NCBI GenBank assembly: GCA_963778185.1
Contig: CAVZTF010000001.1
Coordinates: 1-64,000, forward strand
DNA length: 64,000 nucleotides
Direction: 5' to 3'
From: RPQJ01 sp963778185
GTDB lineage: Bacteria > Pseudomonadota > Gammaproteobacteria > Steroidobacterales > Steroidobacteraceae
Shown here: positions 33,002 to 42,134 of the stretch, one piece after another
How positions within the stretch are numbered: the first letter of the stretch is position 1
Layout: every line of letters begins with the position of its first letter
Notes under the pieces: generated by a model
What the model saw: the letters and a program-made list of their open reading frames with translations, nothing else
Told to the model about the DNA's origin: nothing
Databases searched by the model: none
Made by a program: the position numbers and the translations under genes

Positions 33002-34927
33002 ATGCCCGTCATTACCCTGCCCGATGGCAGCCAGCGAACCTATGCCCAACCGGTCACGGTGGCGCAGGTGGCGGCCGACATCGGCCCGGGCCTCGCCAAG
33101 GCCGCGCTCGCGGGCAAGGTGGACGGCCGGCTGGTCGACACCTCGTTCCCGATCGAGGCCGACGCGAAGCTCGCCATCGTGACGGGCCGGGATCCTGAAG
33201 GTCTCGAGATCATCCGCCACTCGACGGCGCACCTGCTCGCGCAGGCCGTGCAGGCCGTCTACCCGGACGCGCAGGTGACCATCGGCCCGGTCATCGAGGA
33301 CGGCTTCTACTACGACTTCGCCTTCAGCCGGCCCTTCACGCCGGAAGACCTCGCGAAGTTCGAGGCGAAGATGCACGAACTCGCGAAGGCCGACCTGCCC
33401 GTGAGGCGGCGCGTCATGCCGCGCGACGAGGCCGTCGAGACCTTCAAGCGCATCGGCGAGCACTACAAGGCCGAGATCATCGCGAGCATTCCCGCGAACG
33501 AGGACATCAGCCTCTACGGGCAGGGCGAGTGGTTCGATCTCTGCCGTGGGCCGCACGTGCCGAGCACGGGCAAGCTCGGCGCGTTCAAGCTGATGAAGGT
33601 CGCGGGCGCGTACTGGCGCGGCGATTCGAAGAACGCGATGCTTCAGCGCATCTACGGCACCGCCTGGCCGGACGAGAAGCAGCTCAAGGCATACCTCACG
33701 CGCCTCGAGGAAGCCGAGAAGCGCGACCACCGGCGCGTCGGGCGCGAGCTCGGCCTGTTCCACACGCAGGAAGAGGCCGTCGGCAGCGTCTTCTGGCACC
33801 CGAAGGGCTGGACGCTGTGGCGCACGATCGAGCAGTACGTGCGCGACCGTCTCGCCGGGGCGGGCTACGTCGAGGTGCGCACGCCACAGCTGATCGATCG
33901 AGCGCTGTGGGAGAAGTCGGGGCACTGGGAGAACTACGCCCCCTACATGTTCATCGCCACGTCCGAGGAGCGCACGCTCGCGGTGAAGCCGATGAACTGC
34001 CCGGGTCACGTGCTGATCTATCGGCAGGGCATCAAGTCGTACCGCGACCTGCCGCTGCGCATGGCGGAGTTCGGCGCCTGTCACCGCAACGAGCCCTCGG
34101 GCGCGCTGCACGGGCTGATGCGGGTGCGCGCGTTCACGCAGGACGACGCGCACATCTTCTGCACCGAGGAGCAGGTCAACTCCGAGACGGTCGCCTTCTG
34201 CGACCTGCTCAAGAGCGTGTACGCGGACTTCGGCTTCACGGAGATCGCGGTCAAGTTCTCGGACCGCCCGGCCAAGCGTGCGGGCAGCGACGAGACCTGG
34301 GACAAGTCCGAGGAGGCCCTGCGCAGCGCCGTCGAGGCCGCCGGACTCACCTACACGTTGAACCCGGGGGAGGGTGCCTTCTACGGCCCCAAGCTCGAGT
34401 TCGTGCTGCGCGACGCCATCGGCCGCGACTGGCAGTGCGGCACGCTGCAGGTCGATTTCATCCTGCCGGAGCGTCTCGGGGCCGAGTACATCGGCGAGGA
34501 CGGCGCGGCCCACCGGCCGGTGATGCTGCACCGGGCGATCCTCGGGTCCTTCGAGCGCTTCATCGGGATCCTGATCGAAAACCACGCCGGGCGCTTCCCG
34601 GCCTGGCTGGCCCCGGTCCAGGCCGTGGTCATGAATATCACGGATGGACAAGCGGAATATTGCGCCCGGGCGGCTGAATTCCTGAAAAATCAGGGGCTTC
34701 GGGTCGAAACGGATTTGCGTAACGAGAAAGTCGGCTTTAAAATCCGCGAGCACACCCTGCAGCGGGTCCCGTACCTGCTGGTCGCGGGCGACCGCGAGTC
34801 GGGGTCGAATTCGTTGGCCGTGCGCACGCGCAGCGGCAAGGATCTCGGAGCGATGTCTCTCGAGACGTTCGCTGCGAGACTTGCCGGGGAAGTCGCGAGC
34901 CACGGCCGTATTAATTTGGAGGTATGA
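33002..34927 (+). CDS. thrS: Threonyl-tRNA synthetase
   Basis: An intact protein of 641 residues (642 in E. coli) that charges tRNA-Thr. It has an N-terminal TGS domain (MPVITLPDGSQRTYAQPVTV). The editing domain carries HSTAHLLAQAVQAVYPDAQV and the second metal-site part DLCRGPHVPST. The class II core has the zinc-binding MNCPGHVLIYRQG and motif 2 (GACHRNEPSGALHGLMRVRA). The C-terminal anticodon-binding domain ends NSLAVRTRSGKDLGAMSLET. The start follows AAGGA by a suitable distance. The operon continues with infC, whose ribosome site overlaps the thrS stop. Confidence 0.97.
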   Translation: MPVITLPDGSQRTYAQPVTVAQVAADIGPGLAKAALAGKVDGRLVDTSFPIEADAKLAIVTGRDPEGLEIIRHSTAHLLAQAVQAVYPDAQVTIGPVIEDGFYYDFAFSRPFTPEDLAKFEAKMHELAKADLPVRRRVMPRDEAVETFKRIGEHYKAEIIASIPANEDISLYGQGEWFDLCRGPHVPSTGKLGAFKLMKVAGAYWRGDSKNAMLQRIYGTAWPDEKQLKAYLTRLEEAEKRDHRRVGRELGLFHTQEEAVGSVFWHPKGWTLWRTIEQYVRDRLAGAGYVEVRTPQLIDRALWEKSGHWENYAPYMFIATSEERTLAVKPMNCPGHVLIYRQGIKSYRDLPLRMAEFGACHRNEPSGALHGLMRVRAFTQDDAHIFCTEEQVNSETVAFCDLLKSVYADFGFTEIAVKFSDRPAKRAGSDETWDKSEEALRSAVEAAGLTYTLNPGEGAFYGPKLEFVLRDAIGRDWQCGTLQVDFILPERLGAEYIGEDGAAHRPVMLHRAILGSFERFIGILIENHAGRFPAWLAPVQAVVMNITDGQAEYCARAAEFLKNQGLRVETDLRNEKVGFKIREHTLQRVPYLLVAGDRESGSNSLAVRTRSGKDLGAMSLETFAARLAGEVASHGRINLEV

Positions 34928-34930
34928 CGC

Positions 34931-35455
34931 ATCGCTGCTCCACCGACCAAGCGCGTAAAGCGCAACGACGAGATCACCGCCCCGCAGTTGCGCATCATCG
35001 GCGCAGACGGCGAGCAGGTGGGAGTCATGAGCCGTTACGACGCGCTGCAGCTCGCTGCCTCGCAGGAACTCGACCTGGTGGAGGTTTCGCCGACCGCGGA
35101 ACCTCCGGTCTGCCGCATCATCGACTACGGGAAATTCGTGTTCGAAACGAACAAGAAGACCCACGCAGCGAAGAAGAAGCAGAAGCAGATCCAGGTCAAG
35201 GAAGTGAAGTTTCGTCCCGGAACCGACGAAGGCGACTATCAGATCAAGTTGCGAAACCTGATTCGCTTTTTCGAGGAAGGTGACAAGGCCAAGGTAACCC
35301 TGAGGTTCCGTGGTCGTGAGATGGCCCACACCGATCTCGGCCGGCAAATGCTGATTCGGTTGCAGAACGACCTCGCGCCGTACGCGGTGGTCGAACAGCA
35401 CCCGCTGATGGAAGGCCGGCAGATGGTCATGATGATGGGGCCGAAGAAGAAGTAA
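34931..35455 (+). CDS. infC: Translation initiation factor IF-3, AUC start codon
   Basis: IF-3 of 174 residues, which checks start-codon pairing on the 30S subunit. Counting from ATC the product reads I(M)AAPPTKRVKRNDEITAPQ, then RIIGADGEQVGVMSRYDALQ, the linker KKTHAAKKKQKQIQVKEVKF and the C-terminal MEGRQMVMMMGPKKK. The only in-frame initiator near GGAGG (34918-34922) is ATC at 34931, 8 bases away. IF-3 genes use rare AUU/AUC starts so the protein can repress its own translation. The next ATG in frame (35027) would delete the conserved N-terminus. Confidence 0.95.
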   Translation: MAAPPTKRVKRNDEITAPQLRIIGADGEQVGVMSRYDALQLAASQELDLVEVSPTAEPPVCRIIDYGKFVFETNKKTHAAKKKQKQIQVKEVKFRPGTDEGDYQIKLRNLIRFFEEGDKAKVTLRFRGREMAHTDLGRQMLIRLQNDLAPYAVVEQHPLMEGRQMVMMMGPKKK

Positions 35456-35532
35456 GGGCGGCATTTGCCGCGCTTCGCCCTCGATCCACGGGTTCGCCCG
35501 CGGTGAAACGGGCTATACAAACAGGAGTCGAC

Positions 35533-35727
35533 ATGCCCAAGTTGAAGACCAACCGGGCTGCGGCGAAGCGTTTTCGCAAGACTGCGAAAGGCTTCAAGCG
35601 CGGCCAGTCGCAGAAGCGACACATCCTCACCAAGAAGACGAGCAAGCGTAAGCGTCAGCTGCGCGGCAGCACCATGGTCGCCAAGCAGGACCTGGTGCGG
35701 CTCGACAGACTTCTTCCCCACGCCTGA
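35533..35727 (+). CDS. rpmI: 50S ribosomal protein L35
   Basis: A basic protein of 64 residues: MPKLKTNRAAAKRFRKTAKG, SQKRHILTKKTSKRKRQLRG and DLVRLDRLLPHA. The size and sequence are typical of L35. The start has AGGAG at the right distance. It lies between infC and rplT in the classic infC-rpmI-rplT order, where L20 represses translation of the pair in several bacteria. Confidence 0.97.
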   Translation: MPKLKTNRAAAKRFRKTAKGFKRGQSQKRHILTKKTSKRKRQLRGSTMVAKQDLVRLDRLLPHA

Positions 35728-35739
35728 GCGAGGTGACCC

Positions 35740-36099
35740 ATGGCACGAGTTAAGCGTGGCGTCATCGCTGGACGCCGACACAAGAAGGTCCTCGCCAAGG
35801 CGAAGGGTTACTACAACGCACGCCGCAAGGTCTACCGCACGGCGAAGCAGGCCGTCATCAAGGCCGGCCAGTACGCCTACCGCGACCGCAAGGCCAAGAA
35901 GCGCGACTTCCGCGCCCTGTGGATCACGCGCATCAACGCGGCGGCGCGCGGGTTCGACATGTCCTACAGTCGCCTGATGGCGGGCCTGAAGGCCGCCGGC
36001 CTCGAGATCGACCGCAAGTCCCTCGCGGACCTCGCGGTGCACGACATCGAGGCGTTCGGCAAGCTCACCGAGCAGGCCAAGGCGAGTCTCGGGACCTGA
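35740..36099 (+). CDS. rplT: 50S ribosomal protein L20
   Basis: An intact protein of 119 residues. MARVKRGVIAGRRHKKVLAK, GYYNARRKVYRTAKQAVIKA, YRDRKAKKRDFRALWITRIN and FDMSYSRLMAGLKAAGLEID are diagnostic. L20 is a primary 23S rRNA-binding assembly protein and, in some bacteria, the translational repressor of the infC-rpmI-rplT operon. It is 12 bases after rpmI. Confidence 0.97.
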   Translation: MARVKRGVIAGRRHKKVLAKAKGYYNARRKVYRTAKQAVIKAGQYAYRDRKAKKRDFRALWITRINAAARGFDMSYSRLMAGLKAAGLEIDRKSLADLAVHDIEAFGKLTEQAKASLGT

Positions 36100-36141
36100 T
36101 CGCTGCGAGCGCGGCGCGGGCCGCGCATCGGACGCAAGGTC

Positions 36142-36177
36142 GAGGCCGGGGCGCGCAAGCGGCCCGGCCTCTTTTTT
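36142..36177 (+). terminator. Rho-independent terminator after rplT
   Basis: GAGGCCGGG and CCCGGCCTC pair around a 12-base loop, followed by six T. It ends the ribosomal operon or acts as a partial terminator before pheS. No phenylalanine-rich leader peptide precedes it, so a pheST-type attenuator is not supported. Confidence 0.85.
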
Positions 36178-36202
36178 GTCTGCGTGGGAAACCTGAGGCG
36201 CG

Positions 36203-37231
36203 ATGAGCGAATCCACCACCGACCTGCAGCAACTCGCCGATGCGGCGCGCGCGGGCGTCGCGGCGTCCACGAGCCTCGCCGACCTCGAGACCCTCAAGGT
36301 CGAGTTCTTCGGCAAGAAGGGCGCGATCACGGCGCAGCTGAAGTCACTCGGAGCGCTCGCGCCCGACGAGCGTCGCGAGGCCGGCGCGCGCATCAACGCC
36401 GTGCGCGACGAGATCGGCGCGCTGATCGATTCGCGCAAGCTCGAGCTCGAGCGGGCCGAGCTCGAGCGCAAGCTCGCCGCCGGCCGCATCGACGTCACCC
36501 AGCCCGGGCGCGGCCAGCAACCTGGCGGGCTGCACCCGCTCACGCGGGCGCGGCGGCGCATCGAGGCGCTGTTCCGCAACGCAGGGTTTTCGGTCGAGGA
36601 AGGCCCCGAGGTCGAGGACGACTGGCACAACTTCGAGGCGCTCAACATTCCCGCCAACCACCCGGCGCGGGCGATGCACGACACCTTTTACTTCCCGGAC
36701 GGCCGCCTGCTGCGCACGCACACCTCGCCCGTGCAGGTGCGTGCGATGCTGCGCGAGAAGCCGCCGCTCAGGATGATCATGCCGGGGCGTGTCTACCGTT
36801 GCGATTCCGACATGACGCACACGCCGATGTTCCACCAGCTCGAGGGGCTGGTGGTGGACGAAGGCGTGAGCCTCGCGCACCTGAAATCGGTGCTGCACGA
36901 GTTCGTCGAGCGGTTCTTCGAGCGCAAGCTCGGCATCCGCTTCCGTCCCTCGTACTTCCCGTTCACGGAGCCCTCGGCCGAGGTGGACATCGAGTGCGTG
37001 TTCTGCAGCGGCAAGGGTTGCCGGGTCTGCAAGGGCACGGGCTGGCTGGAGATCGCCGGTTGCGGCATGGTGCACCCGAACGTGCTGCGCAACGTCGGCA
37101 TCGACAGCGAGCGGTACACGGGATACGCGTTCGGCATGGGTTTCGAGCGCCTCGCCATGCTGCGCTACAACGTGAACGACATCCGCCTGTACTTCGAGAA
37201 CGACCTGCGCTTCCTGCGCCAGTTCGGCTGA
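36203..37231 (+). CDS. pheS: Phenylalanyl-tRNA synthetase alpha subunit
   Basis: An intact protein of 342 residues forming the catalytic half of the alpha2beta2 enzyme. It has an N-terminal coiled coil and class II motifs: HPLTRARRRIEALFRNAGFS, NIPANHPARAMHDTFYFPDG, LLRTHTSPVQVRAML and RVYRCDSDMTHTPMFHQLEG (motif 2). VFCSGKGCRVCKGTGWLEIA and FGMGFERLAMLRYNVNDIR (motif 3) close it. pheT follows after 16 bases. Confidence 0.97.
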   Translation: MSESTTDLQQLADAARAGVAASTSLADLETLKVEFFGKKGAITAQLKSLGALAPDERREAGARINAVRDEIGALIDSRKLELERAELERKLAAGRIDVTQPGRGQQPGGLHPLTRARRRIEALFRNAGFSVEEGPEVEDDWHNFEALNIPANHPARAMHDTFYFPDGRLLRTHTSPVQVRAMLREKPPLRMIMPGRVYRCDSDMTHTPMFHQLEGLVVDEGVSLAHLKSVLHEFVERFFERKLGIRFRPSYFPFTEPSAEVDIECVFCSGKGCRVCKGTGWLEIAGCGMVHPNVLRNVGIDSERYTGYAFGMGFERLAMLRYNVNDIRLYFENDLRFLRQFG

Positions 37232-37247
37232 GACGAGGGGCTGCACC

Positions 37248-39626
37248 ATGCGAGTCAGTGTCCAGTGGCTGGGGGAAATGCTCGGGACCTCGCTCGAAGC
37301 GAGGGACGTGGCCGCGCGCCTCACCATGGCCGGTCTCGAGGTCGAGGCGGTCGAGCCCGCTGCGCCGCCGCTGGCCGGCGTGATCGTGGGTGAGGTCGTC
37401 GAGTGTGGCAGGCACCCCGATGCGGATTCCCTGAGCCTGTGCCAGGTCAGCACCGGCACCGAGACCGTGCAGATCGTCTGCGGCGCGCCGAACGTGCGTC
37501 AGGGCATGAAGGCCCCGCTCGCGACGATCGGCGCGACGCTGCCGGGCGGCATGGAGATCCGCAAGGCGAAGCTGCGCGGCGTCGAGTCGTTCGGCATGCT
37601 CTGCTCGGCACGCGAACTCGGGCTCTCGGAGGACGCGAGCGGCCTCATGGATCTGCCCGCCGAGCTCGTCACCGGCACGCCGCTCACGACGGCGCTCGCG
37701 CTCGAGGACACGGTCCTCGAGATCAACCTGACGCCGAATCGCGGCGACTGCATGAGCGTGCTGGGCGTGGCGCGTGATCTCGCCGTGCTCACCGGCGCCA
37801 CCCTGGTCGAGCCGTCGTCGGCGGCGGTGAAGCCGCAGTCGGCGGAGCGCTTTCCGGTCGAGCTCGCAGCGGGCGCCGGCTGCGCCAGGTTCGCGGCCCG
37901 CGTCGTCCGCGGCGTGCGGCCGAATGCGTCGGCCCCGCTCTGGATGCGCGAGCGCCTGCGCCGGGCGGGCCTGCGGCCGATCAGCGCCGTCGTGGACGTC
38001 ACCAACTACGTCATGCTCGAACTCGGCCAGCCGATGCACGCCTACGACCTGCGGGAGCTCGACGGCTCGATCGTCGTGCGTCGCGCGCGGGCCGGGGAAA
38101 CGCTCAAGCTGCTCGACGGCCGCGAGGTCACGCTCGACGAGACGGTGATGGTCATCGCCGACCGGGCGAAGCCGCTTGCGCTGGCGGGCGTCATGGGCGG
38201 CGATCACTCGGGCATCGGCGAGGACACCTCCGACGTGCTGCTCGAGGTCGCGTTCTTCCTGCCGGACGCCGTGGCCGGCCGCGGACGCCGCTACGGACTG
38301 GTGACGGACGCCTCGCAGCGCTTCGAGCGCGGCGTGGACCCGACCCTGCAGGAGCGCGCCATCGAGCGCGCGACGGCGCTGCTGCTCGAATGCGCGGGGG
38401 GCGTCGCGGGCCCGGTCGAAGTCACCGAGCTTGCGGCCGAACTGCCGCGCCGGCTGCCGGTTGCATTCCGGCCGTCACGGGCGCGGGCCGTGATCGGTGC
38501 CGACATCGCCGACGCGGAGATGGCGCGCATCCTCGGCAAGCTCGGCATGCGGGTCGATACGAGCGGCGCGGCCTGGCAGGTGACGGCGCCTCCGTGGCGA
38601 TTCGACATCGCCATCGAGGAAGACCTGATCGAGGAGGTTGCGCGCATCCACGGCTTCAACAACGTGCCGGAGGCGGATCCCTACGTCAGCCAGCCGCTGC
38701 GCGCGCTCACCGAGACGCGAGTCTCCGCGGAAGCGGCCGCGGACCTGCTGGTGCAGCGTGGCTACTGGGAAGCGATCACCTACAGCTTCGTCGATCCGGC
38801 CGTGCAGTCGATCTTCTGCCCGGGCGAGGACGCCCTCACGCTCGCCAATCCGATCGCGGCGGACCTCGCGGCCATGCGGCTTTCGCTGTGGCCCGGGCTC
38901 GCGAAGGCGCTTGCGGAGAACCAGCGCCGCCAGCAGCCGCGCGTGCGGCTGTTCGAGATCGGCCGCAAGTACCTCCTGGATGGCGCGTCGCTCGACGAAG
39001 TCGCGGTCGTCGCCGGCATCGCCGCCGGGCCGGTGCTGTCGGAGCAGTGGGGCGCGAAGCCCGTGGCCGTCGACTTCTTCGACGTGAAGTCCGACGTCGA
39101 GGCGCTGCTGCGCGCGACGGGCGCGTTCGAGGATTTTCGTTTCGTTGCGGCCCGGCACCCCGCGTTGCACCCGGGGCAGTCGGCGCGAATTTTTCGCGGC
39201 GACCGCGCCGTCGGCTGGATCGGGCGGCTCCACCCCGAGGTCGAGAGCCGGCTCGAATTGACATATTCCGCCCTGGTGTTCGAGCTCGAGATCGAGCCCG
39301 GGCTGGCGGCGGCGGTGCCGTTGCATCGTGAAATTTCGCGGTTTCCTGCGGTCCGGCGCGACCTCGCCATGGTCGTGGACGAGTCGGTCTCGGTGCAGGC
39401 ACTTCTGGACTCGGTCCGGACGAGCGCGGGCGCGCTGCTCACCGGCCTGGTGGTCTTCGACGTCTACCGCGGCAGCGGCATCACGCCGGGTAGCAAAAGC
39501 GTGGCGATAGGCTTGAATTTACAGGATATTTCACGCACCCTTACCGACGCAGACACAGATGCCGTCGTGGCGCGGGTCGTTGGGGACCTGGAGCGGGAGC
39601 AAGGCGCCGCGATACGAGACAAATAA
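37248..39626 (+). CDS. pheT: Phenylalanyl-tRNA synthetase beta subunit
   Basis: An intact protein of 792 residues (795 in E. coli). It has an OB-fold tRNA-binding domain near residues 40-150 (SLCQVSTGTETVQIVCGAPN), the B3/B4 editing domain, B5 (IGADIADAEMARILGKLGMR), the catalytic-like core (FDIAIEEDLIEEVARIHGFN) and the C-terminal ferredoxin-fold anticodon-binding domain (FPAVRRDLAMVVDESVSVQA). It edits Tyr-tRNA-Phe and binds the anticodon. ihfA starts 3 bases after its stop, so the two are co-transcribed, as in enterics. Confidence 0.97.
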   Translation: MRVSVQWLGEMLGTSLEARDVAARLTMAGLEVEAVEPAAPPLAGVIVGEVVECGRHPDADSLSLCQVSTGTETVQIVCGAPNVRQGMKAPLATIGATLPGGMEIRKAKLRGVESFGMLCSARELGLSEDASGLMDLPAELVTGTPLTTALALEDTVLEINLTPNRGDCMSVLGVARDLAVLTGATLVEPSSAAVKPQSAERFPVELAAGAGCARFAARVVRGVRPNASAPLWMRERLRRAGLRPISAVVDVTNYVMLELGQPMHAYDLRELDGSIVVRRARAGETLKLLDGREVTLDETVMVIADRAKPLALAGVMGGDHSGIGEDTSDVLLEVAFFLPDAVAGRGRRYGLVTDASQRFERGVDPTLQERAIERATALLLECAGGVAGPVEVTELAAELPRRLPVAFRPSRARAVIGADIADAEMARILGKLGMRVDTSGAAWQVTAPPWRFDIAIEEDLIEEVARIHGFNNVPEADPYVSQPLRALTETRVSAEAAADLLVQRGYWEAITYSFVDPAVQSIFCPGEDALTLANPIAADLAAMRLSLWPGLAKALAENQRRQQPRVRLFEIGRKYLLDGASLDEVAVVAGIAAGPVLSEQWGAKPVAVDFFDVKSDVEALLRATGAFEDFRFVAARHPALHPGQSARIFRGDRAVGWIGRLHPEVESRLELTYSALVFELEIEPGLAAAVPLHREISRFPAVRRDLAMVVDESVSVQALLDSVRTSAGALLTGLVVFDVYRGSGITPGSKSVAIGLNLQDISRTLTDADTDAVVARVVGDLEREQGAAIRDK

Positions 39627-39628
39627 AG

Positions 39629-39928
39629 ATGGCATTGACCAAGGCTGAAATCGCGGAAGCACTGTTCGACCAGCTCGGGCTCAACAAGCGCGAGGCACGC
39701 GAGCTCGTGGACCTGTTCTTCGAGGAGCTGCGCGCGTCGCTCGCGGCCGGCGAGCAGGTGAAGCTTTCGGGGTTCGGCAACTTCGACCTGCGCAGCAAGA
39801 ACCAGCGCCCGGGTCGCAATCCGAAGACGGGCGAGGAGATTCCGATCAGCGCACGACGCGTGGTTACGTTCCGTCCGGGGCAGAAGCTGAAGGCGAGAGT
39901 GGAGGCGTATGCTGGAACCCAGCAATAA
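39629..39928 (+). CDS. ihfA: Integration host factor alpha subunit
   Basis: An intact DNA-bending protein of 99 residues. ALTKAEIAEALFDQLGLNKR, LVDLFFEELRASLAAGEQVK and FGNFDLRSKNQRPGRNPKTG (the Pro-tipped DNA-intercalating arm) are typical. ISARRVVTFRPGQKLKARVE distinguishes IHF-alpha from HU. IHF often assists sigma-54 promoters, which is relevant to the PEP-CTERM promoters in this genome. It overlaps the following MerR-like gene by 20 bases. Confidence 0.96.
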   Translation: MALTKAEIAEALFDQLGLNKREARELVDLFFEELRASLAAGEQVKLSGFGNFDLRSKNQRPGRNPKTGEEIPISARRVVTFRPGQKLKARVEAYAGTQQ

Positions 39929-40265
39929 CGCCGAGCTTCCGGCGATCCCGGGCAAGCGCTACTTCACCATCGGCGAAGTGAGCGAGCTCTGCGGCGTGAA
40001 GCCGCACGTGCTCCGTTACTGGGAGCAGGAGTTCCCCCAGCTCAAGCCCGTCAAGCGCCGCGGCAACCGTCGCTACTACCAGCGCCAGGACGTGCTGGTG
40101 ATCCGCCAGATCCGCGCGCTGCTCTACGACCAGGGCTTCACCATCGGCGGCGCGCGCAATCGCCTCGACGGCGAGGAGGCGCGCGAGGACGTCACGCAGA
40201 GCCACCAGCTCGCGCGGCAATTGCGCGGCGAGCTCGAGGAACTGCTGAAGACGCTCCGGCGCTGA
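39909..40265 (+). CDS. MerR family transcriptional regulator
   Basis: An intact protein of 118 residues. A winged helix at residues 18-80 (RYFTIGEVSELCGVKPHVLR, YWEQEFPQLKPVKRRGNRRY) matches the MerR regulator that regularly follows ihfA in gammaproteobacteria. The dimerisation coil is short and there are no metal-binding Cys residues. Its target is unknown. It is translationally coupled to ihfA by overlap. Confidence 0.93.
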   Translation: MLEPSNNAELPAIPGKRYFTIGEVSELCGVKPHVLRYWEQEFPQLKPVKRRGNRRYYQRQDVLVIRQIRALLYDQGFTIGGARNRLDGEEAREDVTQSHQLARQLRGELEELLKTLRR

Positions 40266-40273
40266 GCTATAAT
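40245..40273 (+). promoter_or_regulatory. Promoter of tRNA-Pro
   Basis: A perfect -10 box TATAAT (40268-40273) lies 11 bases before the mature tRNA. CTGAAG (40245-40250) sits 17 bases upstream as a weak -35 box inside the end of the merR-like gene. Confidence 0.55.
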
Positions 40274-40284
40274 CCGCGCCCGGT

Positions 40285-40361
40285 CGGAGCGTGGCGCAGT
40301 CTGGTAGCGCACTTGCATGGGGTGCAAGGGGTCCCGAGTTCGAATCTCGGCGCTCCGACCA
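40285..40361 (+). tRNA. tRNA-Pro (anticodon GGG)
   Basis: The acceptor stem is CGGAGCG/CGCTCCG. The D-arm is GCGCAGTCTGGTAGCGC. The anticodon arm CTTGC-ATGGGGT-GCAAG gives anticodon GGG. The T-arm contains GAGTTCGAATCTC, and the 3' end is ACCA. A tRNA-Pro after the ihfA-merR genes is the usual gammaproteobacterial order. Confidence 0.95.
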
Positions 40362-40381
40362 GCTTCCAAACCCCAGTCCCC

Positions 40382-41356
40382 ATGAGTCAGGCGCACATGA
40401 ACGAACAGGAAACGAAGTCGGTCCTGACGATTGCGTTGATGGCCGCCTTTGCCGACGGCCTCAAGGATGACCGCGAGCGTGCCGCGGTGAAGCGCGTCGC
40501 CGACGCGCTCGGTCCCGAGACGGGCTTCGACCTGCCGGGGCTCTACCGTGACGTGCTGCTCGCCAAGCCCGACCTCGCGAAGGTTGCGGAGACCCTGCAG
40601 ACGCAGGAGTCGCGGCAGCTCGCCTACGAGATGGCCGTCGGCGTGTGCGACGCGGACGGCGCGCAGGGCCCGGCGGAGTCGCAATTCCTGGCGACGCTGG
40701 CCACGGCGTTGAACCTGCCTGCACCGGTTGCCGTCAAGCTGAATACCGGTGCCGACGAGGTGGCGGACGCAGCCTTCGCGGCCGACGCACCCGCGGCGGG
40801 TGCCCCGGTCACCGGCACCGTGCTCGGCAAGGCCAACCTGTCCGACGCCGAGATGGACAAGTTGGTCCTCAACGCGTCCATCACCAACGCTGCTCTCGAA
40901 CTGCTGCCGGAGTCGATCGCCTCGATGGCCATCATTCCGCTGCAACTGCGCCTCGTCTATCGCATCGGCAAGGCGCACGGCTACGAGATGGACCGCACTC
41001 ACGCCAGGGATTTCCTCGCCACGCTCGGTGTCGGCCTCACGGGGCAGTACCTCGAGCAGTTCGGCCGCAAGCTGCTCGGTGGCCTGCTGGGCGGGCTCGG
41101 CGGCGGTCTGGGGCGCTCGGTCGGGCGGCAGGCGGCGAGTTCCGGTTTCACGTTCGCGACGACGTACGCACTCGGCCGCGTCGCGCAGCGCTATTACGCC
41201 GGTGGCCGCACGCTCGACACGGCGACGCTGAAACAGACGTTTGCCTCGCTGCTCGAGGAGGCGCGCGGCCTCGCGCCGCGTTACCAGGGCGAGATCGAGC
41301 GCAAGGCCGGCAGCATCGACGTCGGCAGCCTTGCCGCGCTGATCAAGAAAGTCTGA
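40382..41356 (+). CDS. TerB-like / DUF697 domain protein
   Basis: A protein of 324 residues. The N-terminal ~120 residues are all-alpha and resemble the TerB/DjlA-type domain (ALMAAFADGLKDDRERAAVK, LAYEMAVGVCDADGAQGPAE). The C-terminal part matches DUF697: ALELLPESIASMAIIPLQLR, RIGKAHGYEMDRTHARDF, a Gly-rich helix (LLGGLLGGLGGGLG) and FTFATTYALGRVAQRYYAGG. It is probably membrane-associated through the C-terminal half. The function is unknown; DUF697 proteins accompany stress-related GTPases in other bacteria. The ATG at 40397 is an alternative start. Confidence 0.75.
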   Translation: MSQAHMNEQETKSVLTIALMAAFADGLKDDRERAAVKRVADALGPETGFDLPGLYRDVLLAKPDLAKVAETLQTQESRQLAYEMAVGVCDADGAQGPAESQFLATLATALNLPAPVAVKLNTGADEVADAAFAADAPAAGAPVTGTVLGKANLSDAEMDKLVLNASITNAALELLPESIASMAIIPLQLRLVYRIGKAHGYEMDRTHARDFLATLGVGLTGQYLEQFGRKLLGGLLGGLGGGLGRSVGRQAASSGFTFATTYALGRVAQRYYAGGRTLDTATLKQTFASLLEEARGLAPRYQGEIERKAGSIDVGSLAALIKKV

Positions 41357-41363
41357 GGCCCGG

Positions 41364-42039
41364 CTAGGAGTGCGTGACCGCGTGCGCGCGGTCCGGGCGC
41401 TCGAGATGCGGCACGGCGTTGAACGCCACCACGCGCGTGGCGGTGCGGCCGCAGATGAGTTCGGTGATCCCGGTGTTGCGGGTCTGCAGGTTGAGCTGGA
41501 TGGCGGCCTCCGGCCCGGCGCCCAGGGTTTCCGCCACGAGCCGGCCGATCACGCCGCCTGAGGTCACCACCAGCACCGGGTCCGACGCCTCGAGCCCCTC
41601 GCAGGCCGTCGCGACGGCTCCCGCGACGCGCTCGCCGAATTCCCCCCACGTTTCGCCGCCCGGCACCGGGCCCTGGTGGCGCGACCACGCGAGCAACGCC
41701 TCGCGGACCGCCATGAAGTAGCCGCGGCGGTCGCCCCTGGCGCGCAGCGCACGGTCGTCGTCGCCGGCATGGAAGTTCGCCAGCACGCTCGTCGGGTCAT
41801 ATTCATTGAAACGCGCGTCGCCGAGGCGATCGGGCGCCGCCGGCAGGCGCTTCAGGATCGTGTCGAGGGTGCCGCGCTGTCGCTCGAGGGTCCCGCAGAT
41901 CACGCGCGCGAAGCGCAGGCCGCGCGTCGCAAAGTGCTCGCCCAGCCACGCGGACTGCTCGTGGCCCGAGACGGGTGACGGAGTCGTAGTGGCCGACGAA
42001 ATCCGGCTGCGCGTGGCGCACGAGGTAGAGGTAGGGCAT
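41364..42039 (-). CDS. Histidine phosphatase (phosphoglycerate mutase) family protein
   Basis: A protein of about 220 residues. It begins MPYLYLVRHAQPDF with the RHG-type catalytic motif (RHA, the phospho-accepting His at residue 9). It then shows GETWGEFGERVAGAVATACE and VVTSGGVIGRLVAETLG, the second catalytic His position being replaced by Ser-Gly-Gly context (VTSGG), which is common in this subfamily. One shift near 41975 interrupts it. The substrate is unknown. It is divergent from the SAM hydrolase gene. Confidence 0.8.
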
Positions 42040-42134
42040 CGGATCGCGTGGCGGTGGGTTGCGCGGGAGTTTACCCTGTCGTCTTCCGCGCGTTGCGGGT
42101 CGGACCGGGGGAGCAGGCAATCGTGAGTGAACGG

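Noticed and set aside
32423..35464. Reverse-strand open frame of about 1000 codons opposite thrS and infC
   Set aside because: High G+C creates long antisense frames. The plus strand holds conserved, correctly spaced thrS and infC.
36142..36177. pheST-type attenuator with leader peptide
   Set aside because: No short frame with Phe codons precedes the stem. It is better read as the terminator of the rplT operon.
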